A stretch of 49,190 nt of DNA from Pontivivens nitratireducens (GTDB taxonomy: Bacteria > Pseudomonadota > Alphaproteobacteria > Rhodobacterales > Rhodobacteraceae): positions 1-49,190 of the forward strand of contig NZ_JACJUQ010000016.1 in assembly GCF_014235845.1 (NCBI RefSeq). Direction: 5' to 3'. Both the position numbers and the translations under genes were made by a program. The notes under the pieces are model-generated. The model was not told the DNA's origin. It saw only the letters and a program-made list of their open reading frames with translations, and did no database searches. Shown here piece after piece: positions 18,024 to 25,669 of this stretch (position 1 is the first letter of the stretch; each line of letters starts with the position of its first letter).

Positions 18024-18902
18024 ATGGATGCGCTGCAACTGCTTATCGGCGGTGTTGCGAACGGCTGTATCTACGGTCTGGTCGCGCTCGGTTTCGTATT
18101 GATCTACAAGGCGTCCGAGGCCGTGAACTTCGCGCAGGGCGATATGCTGATGTTCGGCGCGTTTCTGGGCATCGCGTTCATCAACGAGGACCGGGGCGAC
18201 CTGCCGTTCCTGCTGGGGCTGGTGGCCGCGTCGCTGTGTCTGGGCCTGATCGCCTATGCGCTGGACCGGTTCGTGCTGCGCGCCATTTTCGGCCAACCGC
18301 AATTCGCCATGGTGGTCCTGACCATCGCCCTCGGCTTCGTGCTGCGCTTCGTTGCGGGAACGATCTGGGGCTATGATCCGGTGTCGCTGGAGACGCCCTT
18401 CGCGGGGGAAATCCTGTCGCTGGGCGGTCTGACGCTGGCGGTCGCGGACCTGCTGATCATTCTGGCGACCTGTGGGCTGACCTTCGTGCTGTGGCTGTTC
18501 TTTGGCCGCACACGTCTGGGCGTGGCGATGCAGGCGTCATCGCAAAACCAGATGGCGGCTTACTATATGGGCATCCCGGTGAAGCGCGTGAACTCCATCG
18601 TCTGGGGCCTGTCCGGCGTCGTATCCGCCATCGCGGGCGTGTTGTTCGCGGCCAAGGGCGCGGTGGAGCCTTCGGTGGGGCTGCTGTTCGGGATCAAGGC
18701 GTTCGCGGCGGCTGTGATCGGCGGGTTCGGCAGCTTGCCCGGGGCCTTGCTGGGCGGCCTGCTGATCGGCGTGATCGAGCAGTTCGCGGCGCGCTACGCC
18801 CCATCGGGCTATTCCCAGATCGCGCCCTATGCGCTGATGCTGCTCGTGCTGATCCTGCGCCCCGGTGGTCTGTTCGCGCAAATCGCGCAGAAAAAGGTGT
18901 AA
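18024..18902 (+). CDS. livH: Branched-chain amino acid-type ABC transporter permease, LivH family
   Basis: 292 aa inner-membrane permease. It starts MDALQLLIGGVANGCIYGLVALGFVLIYKASEAVNFAQGDMLM in LivH style and has about eight hydrophobic segments. The EAA-like cytoplasmic loop is AMQASSQNQMAAYYMGIPVKRVN, and the C-terminal Gly-rich segment is AAVIGGFGSLPGALLGG. ATG 18024 follows an AGGGAGG site. Members of this family move branched-chain amino acids, but also urea, amides and aromatic or other organic acids. The gene set here (with an acyl-CoA ligase) favours an organic acid. Stop and livM start are 3 bases apart. Confidence 0.92.
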   Translation: MDALQLLIGGVANGCIYGLVALGFVLIYKASEAVNFAQGDMLMFGAFLGIAFINEDRGDLPFLLGLVAASLCLGLIAYALDRFVLRAIFGQPQFAMVVLTIALGFVLRFVAGTIWGYDPVSLETPFAGEILSLGGLTLAVADLLIILATCGLTFVLWLFFGRTRLGVAMQASSQNQMAAYYMGIPVKRVNSIVWGLSGVVSAIAGVLFAAKGAVEPSVGLLFGIKAFAAAVIGGFGSLPGALLGGLLIGVIEQFAARYAPSGYSQIAPYALMLLVLILRPGGLFAQIAQKKV

Positions 18903-18905
18903 GTC

Positions 18906-20003
18906 ATGCGGGTTCATTTCAAACGCTCCTACGATGAGGATATCCGCCTGTTCGAGGATTGGCGGCGCATGGCGAAATACGCGGTGTTGCTGGCGATCAT
19001 GATCGCGCTGCCTGCGCTGGTCTCCGGCTATTTCCTGGGTGAGGTCACGCTGGTCCTGATCTATTGCATCGCGGGTATGGGCCTGATGGTTCTGGCGGGT
19101 CATACCGGGCAGATCAGCCTGGGTCACGCGGCGTTCATGGCCATCGGCGCATTCAGCAATCTGTGGTTCATGGATCAGGGAATGCCGTTCCTGATCGCGC
19201 TGCCGCTGTCAGCAATCTTTACCGGTGTGGTCGGCGCCATCGTGGCGCTGCCGATCCTGCGCCTGTCGGGCATCTATCTGGCCATTGCGACCCTCGCGCT
19301 CAGCATTATCGTCGAGGATATCGCGATCATAGCCGAGCCTTATACCGGCGGCGTCGTGGGCGTGTTCGCACCGCCGATCGAGTTCTTCGGGACCATGGTG
19401 GACCGCTACGGCACGCCGAACCTGTTCTACTGGATGTGCCTTGCTCTGGTGGTGCTGGTCACGCTGGGCTACGCCAACCTGCTGCGCTCCGCGACCGGGC
19501 GATCGTTTCTGGCGGTGCGCGACAGTGAGGTATCTGCCCGCGCGCTGGGGGTGAACGTGACGCGGACCAAGGCGCTGGCGTTCGGCCTGTCCTGCGGTGT
19601 CACCGGGATTGCGGGTGCGCTCTACGCGCATTTCGTTCAGGTCGTGAACTATGAGAGTTTTCTGGTCCTGCTGTCGATCAACCTGCTGCTTCTGGTGGTG
19701 ATCGGCGGGCTGGGGTCGATCCACGGCGCGTTCTTCGGGGCCATTGTCGTGGGGCTGCTGCCGCAGGGTCTGTCGATCCTGCGCGACTTCCTGCAAGGGA
19801 CGGTGGGGCTGGATATCTCGGCCTATCCGGGTCTCGACACCATGGTGTTCGCGGTCATCATCATCGGCATGGTGATCTACGAGCCGCTGGGGTTGTACGG
19901 CTTTTACATGAAGGTCAAGACGCAGTGGCAGCTGTTCCCGCTGGCCCGGCGCGACATGTTCCGCCGCTCGAAATCCTATCTCAAGACGGAGCGGTTGCGA
20001 TGA
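18906..20003 (+). CDS. livM: Branched-chain amino acid-type ABC transporter permease, LivM family
   Basis: 365 aa partner permease. Family marks are MGLMVLAGHTGQISLGHAAFMAIGAFSN, LRLSGIYLAIATLA and the coupling loop RDSEVSARALGVNVTRTKALAF, then GVTGIAGALYAHF and IGGLGSIHGAFFGA. About 40 residues of basic C-terminal tail (RRDMFRRSKSYLKTE) are cytoplasmic and somewhat longer than usual. The stop overlaps the livG start by four bases (ATGA 20000-20003), so the two are translationally coupled. Confidence 0.93.
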   Translation: MRVHFKRSYDEDIRLFEDWRRMAKYAVLLAIMIALPALVSGYFLGEVTLVLIYCIAGMGLMVLAGHTGQISLGHAAFMAIGAFSNLWFMDQGMPFLIALPLSAIFTGVVGAIVALPILRLSGIYLAIATLALSIIVEDIAIIAEPYTGGVVGVFAPPIEFFGTMVDRYGTPNLFYWMCLALVVLVTLGYANLLRSATGRSFLAVRDSEVSARALGVNVTRTKALAFGLSCGVTGIAGALYAHFVQVVNYESFLVLLSINLLLLVVIGGLGSIHGAFFGAIVVGLLPQGLSILRDFLQGTVGLDISAYPGLDTMVFAVIIIGMVIYEPLGLYGFYMKVKTQWQLFPLARRDMFRRSKSYLKTERLR

Positions 20004-20764
20004 GCCTTTTGAGTGTAACCGATCTGGCCATCCACTTCGGTGGGGTAAAGGCCGTGGACGGCGTGTCCTTCGATGTGCAGGCGGGTGAGGTGTTCACCAT
20101 CGTCGGGCCGAACGGTGCCGGGAAATCCACCATCTTCAACCTTATCAGCCGGTTCTATCAGCCAACCCATGGCAAGATCGTCTTCGATGGGGAGGATATC
20201 ACCGCCACCCCTGCGCACCATATTGCGGAACTGGGCATCGCGCGGACCTTTCAGAATATCGAGTTGTTCGATCATTCCACGGTGCTGCAAAACCTGCTGG
20301 TCGGCGCTCATACCAAGCGTAAGGCGACATGGGTGGAGGACGTGCTGCATCTGCCGCGCACCCGCTCGAATGAGCGTGAGGCCCGGCGCGCGGTGGAGGA
20401 GATCATAGATTTCCTCGACCTTGCTGCCTATCGCGACAAGATGATCGCGGGTCTGCCCTACGGTGTGCGCAAGGTGGTGGAGATCGCCCGCGCGCTGGCC
20501 TGCGAGCCGCGCCTGATCCTGCTCGACGAACCGGCCTCCGGACTCAGCGTGGAGGAGACGAACGACATGGCGTTCTGGATCGAGGATATGAAAAAGGACC
20601 TCGGCCTGACGGTCCTGATGGTCGAACATGACATGAGCCTCGTCTCCGCCGTGTCGGACCGGGTTCTGGCCGTGGTGGAGGGAAAGCCGCTGGCGCTGGG
20701 AACCTCGGCCGAGGTGCAATCCGATCCGCGCGTGATCGAAGCCTATCTGGGAACGGCGGCATGA
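20000..20764 (+). CDS. livG: ABC transporter ATP-binding protein, LivG family
   Basis: 254 aa cytoplasmic ATPase. Walker A is VGPNGAGKST (residues 35-44). The Q-loop region has ARTFQNIELFDHSTVLQN. The signature is the LivG form GLPYGVRKVVEIARAL rather than LSGGQ. Walker B is RLILLDEPASGLS, and the H-loop reads VEHDMSLV. The length matches LivG. The start lies within the livM stop and the stop within the livF start, each as ATGA, so all three are made in step. Confidence 0.95.
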   Translation: MSLLSVTDLAIHFGGVKAVDGVSFDVQAGEVFTIVGPNGAGKSTIFNLISRFYQPTHGKIVFDGEDITATPAHHIAELGIARTFQNIELFDHSTVLQNLLVGAHTKRKATWVEDVLHLPRTRSNEREARRAVEEIIDFLDLAAYRDKMIAGLPYGVRKVVEIARALACEPRLILLDEPASGLSVEETNDMAFWIEDMKKDLGLTVLMVEHDMSLVSAVSDRVLAVVEGKPLALGTSAEVQSDPRVIEAYLGTAA

Positions 20765-21546
20765 ACGTGCAAACACCTGAAAATGTCATGGAAGTCCGCA
20801 ATGTGGAGACGTTCTACGGCCCGATCATGGCCCTGCGCGGCGTGTCCATCGACGTGCCGAAGGGCAAGATCGTCACCATTCTTGGCGCGAACGGCGCGGG
20901 CAAGACAACGTTGATGAAAACCGTCTCGGGCGCGCTGGACCCGGAGAAGGGCACCGTCTCGTTTCTGGGGGAGCGGGTGGACGGGCAGGAGCCGGACCAG
21001 ATGGTGCGGCGCGGTCTGGCCCATGTCCCCGAGGGGCGCGAGGTGTTCCCGTTCCTGAGCGTCGAGGAAAACCTGAAACTGGGCGCCTATACCCGCCGCG
21101 ACCGTGAGATCGGGGCCGATATCGAGATGTGCTATCAGTACTTCCCGATCCTCAAGGAACGCCGGGCGCAACAGGCCGGTACGCTATCGGGCGGGCAGCA
21201 GCAGATGCTGGCCATCGGGCGGGGCCTGATGGCGCGCCCGAAGCTGATGCTGCTGGATGAACCCTCGCTGGGTCTGTCGCCGCTGCTGGTGCAGGAAATC
21301 TTCGGCATCATCCGGCGGTTGAACGAGGAGCAGGGCGTCACCATGCTGCTGGTCGAGCAGAACGCCCAGATCGCGCTGAACACCGCTGATTATGGCTATG
21401 TGCTCGAAATCGGTCGGATCGTCATGGCCAACGACGCGAGCGTGCTGCTGGCATCCGAGGATATCCAGGAATTCTACCTCGGCGGCGGGCACGGCACGAA
21501 GCAGCGCGATCAGAAACGGTGGAAGAGGAAAAAGACATGGCGGTAA
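20761..21546 (+). CDS. livF: ABC transporter ATP-binding protein, LivF family
   Basis: 261 aa second ATPase of the transporter. Walker A is LGANGAGKTT, the LivF-specific segment is RGLAHVPEGREVFP, the signature is TLSGGQQQMLAIGRGLM, Walker B is KLMLLDEPSLGLSP, and the H-loop region is LLVEQNAQIAL. The C-terminus is extended by a basic tail (KQRDQKRWKRKKTWR) that overlaps the start of the next small gene, so the last ten bases are read twice. Confidence 0.95.
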   Translation: MNVQTPENVMEVRNVETFYGPIMALRGVSIDVPKGKIVTILGANGAGKTTLMKTVSGALDPEKGTVSFLGERVDGQEPDQMVRRGLAHVPEGREVFPFLSVEENLKLGAYTRRDREIGADIEMCYQYFPILKERRAQQAGTLSGGQQQMLAIGRGLMARPKLMLLDEPSLGLSPLLVQEIFGIIRRLNEEQGVTMLLVEQNAQIALNTADYGYVLEIGRIVMANDASVLLASEDIQEFYLGGGHGTKQRDQKRWKRKKTWR

Positions 21547-21707
21547 GCTGGCGTCAAAGGGCGCTGATCGGGCTGATTGTCCTGTCCTTCTATGCCTCCG
21601 TCGCGGGTGAGACGCAGGCCGTGCAGATCGCCGCATCCATCGTGACATTCGTGCTGGCCGTAATCCTGTACCTGGTGCATCGCAACGAAGAAGAGGACGA
21701 GAAGTGA
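21537..21707 (+). CDS. Small membrane protein inside the liv operon, hypothetical
   Basis: 56 aa from ATG 21537, with GAGG upstream and the start lying inside livF; GTG 21519 is a less likely alternative. Two hydrophobic segments (about residues 8-20 and 28-46) are separated by AGETQAV and followed by an acidic tail HRNEEEDEK. Its stop overlaps the GTG start of the acyl-CoA synthetase (GTGA), so it is embedded between transporter and ligase genes and almost certainly translated with them. No known function. It may help place the ligase at the membrane next to the transporter. Confidence 0.6.
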   Translation: MAVSWRQRALIGLIVLSFYASVAGETQAVQIAASIVTFVLAVILYLVHRNEEEDEK

Positions 21708-23506
21708 ATCAGCTTTCGCTCCCCAAACCCATTCTCATTGATGGCGCGGATACTGTCGTCAAACTCTGGGCCGCGAAATGTGCGGAACGCGGCGACACGA
21801 CGGCCCATCGCGAGAAGGATTTCGGCATCTGGCAGGCCTATAGCTGGTCAGACTGGTACGACCGGTCGCAGGCGATCGGCATGGGCCTGATCGAGCTTGG
21901 CCTGACGCGCGGCACGCCTGTGTCCATCCTCAGCGAGGACAACAAGGAGTGGCTGTATTGCGATCTGGCAATCAGCGCCGCCGGCGGCATTCCCAGCGGT
22001 GTCTACACCACCGACAGCGCGGGCCAGCTGGAATACCTCATCAACGATTCCGGTTCCGCATTCCTGTTCGTCGAGAATGATGAGCAGCTGGACAAATACC
22101 TCGAAGTGCAGGACCGCGTTCCAACCATCGTCAAGGTTATCGTGTTCGACCCCAAGGGGTTGCGCGACTTTTCTCACCCAAAGGTGATGTTCCTGTCAGA
22201 CCTGTACGACATTGGTGAGAAGGCACCTGACGCCGCGGAACGTTTTCGGATCGAAATCAACGCGTCGCAGCCCGAAGACACCCGGATGCTGATCTACACA
22301 TCGGGTACGACGGGCCCGCCCAAGGGGGCGATGATCTCCCACTCCAACATGTTGTATCAGATGTGGGCCGGCCAGCAGGTGCTGAGGGTGGATCCCAAGG
22401 ATGAGCAACTTTGCTTCCTGCCGCTGTGCCATGTGTTGGAGCGGATCGTCTCGGTCGAGTTTCCCATCGCCGTGGGGTCCACCGTGAATTTCGCCGAAAG
22501 CCCCGATACCGTCTTTGACAATTTGCGTGAGGTCTCCCCACATGTTTTCACCGCCGTTCCGCGGTTGTGGGAGAAGATCTATTCCCGTGTGCTGATCATG
22601 CGGTCCGAGGCGACACCTTTCGGTCGCTGGGCCTTTGATCGCGCGATGGCCAGCGGTGCCGCGAAGCTGGAGGGCAAGGGCGGCGCGATGCACGCGGTCT
22701 GGGATTTTCTGGTGCTGCGCAATATTCGACAGATGATCGGATTTGATCGCAATCGACGCTCCAACACGGGGGCGGCGCCCATCTCCCCCGATCTGATCCG
22801 CTGGTACGGCGCGCTCGGCGTGACCTTGCTGGAGGGGTACGGCATGACCGAAACCTCGGGTGTCGCCTCGGTCAACGTGATCGGTGACAACCGCATCGGC
22901 ACCATCGGATGCGCCTTGCCCGCCACCGAGTTGCGCATCGCGGAGAATGGCGAAATCTGCCTGAAGGGGCCGAATGTCTTCAAGGGATACTGGAGAAAGC
23001 CCGAGAAAACGGCGGAGGATATCCGCGACGGCTGGCTCTATACCGGCGATGTGGGGCGTATCGGCAATGACGGTGCCATCACCATCACCGGCCGGGTCAA
23101 GGACATCATCATCACCGCCGGTGGCAAGAACATCACCCCGGCGGAGATCGAAAGTCGATTGAAGTTCAGCCCCTACATCTCAGACGCGGTGGTGATCGGG
23201 GATCGGCGCAAATACCTGACGGTGCTGATCATGATCGACCAGGAAAACGTCGAGAAATACGCGCAGGACCATCAGATCCCGTTCTCGGATTTCGCATCCC
23301 TGACGCGGGCACCGCAGGTCGTGGATCTGATCGACGGTGTGGTGCGAGAGGTGAACACGCACTTCGCGCAGGTCGAGCAGATCAAGTATTTCCGCCTGAT
23401 CGACATCCTGCTGACGGCGGAGGATGACGAGTTGACGCCGACGATGAAGCTCAAACGCGGCTTTGTTGAGAAGAAACACGCGGCGCTGATCGACCAGATG
23501 TATTAA
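21704..23506 (+). CDS. Long-chain-type acyl-CoA synthetase (AMP-forming)
   Basis: 600 aa ANL-superfamily ligase activating a carboxylate with ATP and CoA. The P-loop is MLIYTSGTTGPPKGAMISH. The A5 motif is GYGMTETSGV. The A7/A8 region is DGWLYTGDVGRIGNDGAITITGRVKDIIITAGGKNITPAEIE. The C-terminal catalytic Lys is expected in PTMKLKRGFVEKKH. The domain layout is of the FadD15/long-chain type with an N-terminal segment DGADTVVKLWAAKCAERGD. It starts with GTG, overlapping the previous stop. Its place in a transporter operon suggests that the imported substrate is an acid trapped as its CoA thioester. Confidence 0.9.
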   Translation: MNQLSLPKPILIDGADTVVKLWAAKCAERGDTTAHREKDFGIWQAYSWSDWYDRSQAIGMGLIELGLTRGTPVSILSEDNKEWLYCDLAISAAGGIPSGVYTTDSAGQLEYLINDSGSAFLFVENDEQLDKYLEVQDRVPTIVKVIVFDPKGLRDFSHPKVMFLSDLYDIGEKAPDAAERFRIEINASQPEDTRMLIYTSGTTGPPKGAMISHSNMLYQMWAGQQVLRVDPKDEQLCFLPLCHVLERIVSVEFPIAVGSTVNFAESPDTVFDNLREVSPHVFTAVPRLWEKIYSRVLIMRSEATPFGRWAFDRAMASGAAKLEGKGGAMHAVWDFLVLRNIRQMIGFDRNRRSNTGAAPISPDLIRWYGALGVTLLEGYGMTETSGVASVNVIGDNRIGTIGCALPATELRIAENGEICLKGPNVFKGYWRKPEKTAEDIRDGWLYTGDVGRIGNDGAITITGRVKDIIITAGGKNITPAEIESRLKFSPYISDAVVIGDRRKYLTVLIMIDQENVEKYAQDHQIPFSDFASLTRAPQVVDLIDGVVREVNTHFAQVEQIKYFRLIDILLTAEDDELTPTMKLKRGFVEKKHAALIDQMY

Positions 23507-23553
23507 CTTAGAAAAATGACGGGAAACCCGCATTTCCATGGGAGGAAACCAGA

Positions 23554-24714
23554 ATGAACAAGGTATTAGCGGCCCTTGCGGCCACCACGATGATCGCAAC
23601 TGGGGGCAATGCGCAGACCCGTGGCGTAACCGACGACGAAATCGTCATCGGGGCGTTTCAGGATCTGTCCGGCGGTTTTGCGGCCTTCTCCGTTCCGGCG
23701 GTCGAGGCGGCGCATCAGGTGTTTGAGGAGGTCAACGAGGCGGGCGGCATCCACGGACGTCAGATACGCTATGTGGTCGAGGATCACGGCTATCAGGTGC
23801 CACGCGCCGCGCAGGCCGCGAACAAGCTGGTGAACCGCGATAACGTCTTTGCCATCCTGCTCAGCCTCGGCACACCGCACAACCTCGCCGCGTTTCGCGT
23901 GATGGATCCGGCGGGCGTGCCATCGGTATTTCCGCTGACCGCAGCACGGCAGATGATCGAGGGGCCGGAGGAGCTGCGCTATGTCGCGACGGCCTCCTAC
24001 TACGATGGCGTGCGGGCCGCGACGGGGTTCCTTGTCGAGGATCAGGGGCTTGAGAAGCTGTGCTCGATGTATATCCCCTCGGATTTCGGTGAGGAAATTC
24101 ATGAAGCTACGGTGGATGAGGCTGAGGCGCGGGGTGTCGAATACACCGCTGAGACCACCCACCGCCCCGACGAAAGCGACTTTACCGGGGCGCTCGCGCG
24201 CTTGCGTGAGGCAGGATGCGAACTGATCACCCTGGCGCTGACAATCCGGCCAACAATCACCGTGGTGGCGACTGCGAAGCAGATGGGCTGGGACGACGTG
24301 CGGTTCCTGACTTCCTCCGCCGGGTTCCACACGGCCATTGCGAAGGTTCCGGGCGGCGTGACGGATGGTCTGTACGCGGGCGCGGGCTGGCAGGATCTGG
24401 AATCGCGGATCGACAATCCCGAGGTCGCGGAATGGGCCGAGGTGATGACCGAGCGGACGGGCGAGTTCCCCGGAACCGGTGCCTTGCTGGGCCAGTCCGC
24501 CGCGCTCGGCCTGGTAAACGCACTGAAGGCTGCGGGGCCTGACCTGACGCTGGAAAGCTTCACCGCCGGGATGGAATCTCTGGACTACGACGATGCGATC
24601 GCGGGCAACCGCATGCAGATGGGTCCGGGCGACCACGCGGGGTCGGAGGAGATCTACATCTCGCAAATCCAGAACGGTGCCTGGGTCACGGTGGATTCCG
24701 TCGAATCTGACTGA
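23554..24714 (+). CDS. ABC transporter substrate-binding protein, LivK/peripla_BP_6 family
   Basis: 386 aa periplasmic receptor. The Sec signal MNKVLAALAATTMIATGGNAQ is cleaved after NAQ. The mature protein opens TRGVTDDEIVIGAFQDLSGG, and the family segments are VNEAGGIHGRQIRYVVEDHGY and FAILLSLGTPHN. It lies 47 bases after the ligase with GGAGG at 23540-23544, and completes the permease-ATPase set. The ligand is unknown. The pocket residues do not let me distinguish amino acids from aromatic or fatty acids. Confidence 0.9.
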   Translation: MNKVLAALAATTMIATGGNAQTRGVTDDEIVIGAFQDLSGGFAAFSVPAVEAAHQVFEEVNEAGGIHGRQIRYVVEDHGYQVPRAAQAANKLVNRDNVFAILLSLGTPHNLAAFRVMDPAGVPSVFPLTAARQMIEGPEELRYVATASYYDGVRAATGFLVEDQGLEKLCSMYIPSDFGEEIHEATVDEAEARGVEYTAETTHRPDESDFTGALARLREAGCELITLALTIRPTITVVATAKQMGWDDVRFLTSSAGFHTAIAKVPGGVTDGLYAGAGWQDLESRIDNPEVAEWAEVMTERTGEFPGTGALLGQSAALGLVNALKAAGPDLTLESFTAGMESLDYDDAIAGNRMQMGPGDHAGSEEIYISQIQNGAWVTVDSVESD

Positions 24715-24731
24715 TCCATTTCAAACGACTG

Positions 24732-24759
24732 CAACGGCCCGCCTATCTGCCGGCCGTTG
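24732..24759 (+). terminator. Probable terminator of the liv operon
   Basis: CAACGGCC (24732-24739) pairs with GGCCGTTG (24752-24759) over a 12-base loop, 18 bases after the binding-protein stop. The T-tract after it is poor (a TTT, then TTTTT at 24777-24781), so strength is uncertain. Confidence 0.5.
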
Positions 24760-24971
24760 GCGTTTCGGGCGTTAACTTTTTAGAAAGAGGGGGGCTGCGC
24801 TGCAGCTGGCAGAGTTAAGGGTTGATCGAAAGCTGCCGAACTAAGCGACAATACTGAAAAGACAAAGGTCGTCCGGTGGCATTGATTGTTCTTCCCGTAT
24901 TTGGAAGATGGTATCCGTCATCTTTTCATGTTTTAAGTATGACAGCTACCAAGATCAAAGGACAGGTGAAC

Positions 24972-25586
24972 GTGGAAGTTTTGCTGATTGTCGGATTGCT
25001 GATTGGTATTCTCGCCTATGCAGCACAGCTCAATACCAATCATCGAAAGACCACGAGCAGTACCCAACCGGATCGTGTGGATAAGGTCCCCAGCGAACCT
25101 CGTTCAGGACCTGAGGCATATTCAGAATCGTTCGATGCCGCAGAGGTCGTTCCCGAACCATCCAAGCCGACCCTGAGAGGTGCAGCTTACGTCGTGGATG
25201 GAGACACCATTGTCATTCAGAAAACGCAGATCCGCCTGTTCGGCATCGATGCGCCGGAGATGAACCATCCTTTTGGCAAGAAGGCAAAATGGGCGCTGGT
25301 TTCGATGTGCAAAGGTCAGACTGTCGAGGCAGTGGTATCTGCTGAAGACGCGCATGGACGGGTCGTTGCTCAATGCACCTTGCCAGATGGCCGCGATCTT
25401 TCGGCGGAAATGGTGAAGCAGGGTCTCGCGATAGACTGGCCAAAATTCTCGGACGGGAAATACCGATCGATGGAGGTTGCCGGAGTGCGCAAGAAACTGT
25501 GGCTCGCCGATGCACGTCAAAAGGGGCATATGCACGTCTGGAAAAGGTTCGAGGCAGCGCAGGCTGCAAAGGCAGGCAATCGGTAG
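24972..25586 (+). CDS. Membrane-anchored thermonuclease-family (SNase-like) protein
   Basis: About 204 aa if started at GTG 24972, which has AAAGGA nine bases upstream. ATG 24939 would add 11 residues but lacks a ribosome site. One N-terminal hydrophobic segment (VLLIVGLLIGILAYAA) is followed by a Ser/Pro/Glu-rich linker of about 60 residues and a staphylococcal-nuclease fold: VVDGDTI, IRLFGIDAPE and HGRVVAQC carry the expected Asp, Arg, Asp, Glu and Arg of the active site. It probably acts outside the inner membrane on DNA or RNA. It stands alone and is AT-richer than its neighbours (29/60 and 28/60 GC in two stretches I counted, against 44/60 at 24481-24540), a sign of recent arrival. Confidence 0.75.
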   Translation: MEVLLIVGLLIGILAYAAQLNTNHRKTTSSTQPDRVDKVPSEPRSGPEAYSESFDAAEVVPEPSKPTLRGAAYVVDGDTIVIQKTQIRLFGIDAPEMNHPFGKKAKWALVSMCKGQTVEAVVSAEDAHGRVVAQCTLPDGRDLSAEMVKQGLAIDWPKFSDGKYRSMEVAGVRKKLWLADARQKGHMHVWKRFEAAQAAKAGNR

Positions 25587-25669
25587 AAGAGGTTTGTCGT
25601 CAACCGATACTGACCAGTGTATCCATAGCATCGCTCAATTGAATAAGGCTAACGCGCCCCTCTTAAGAC

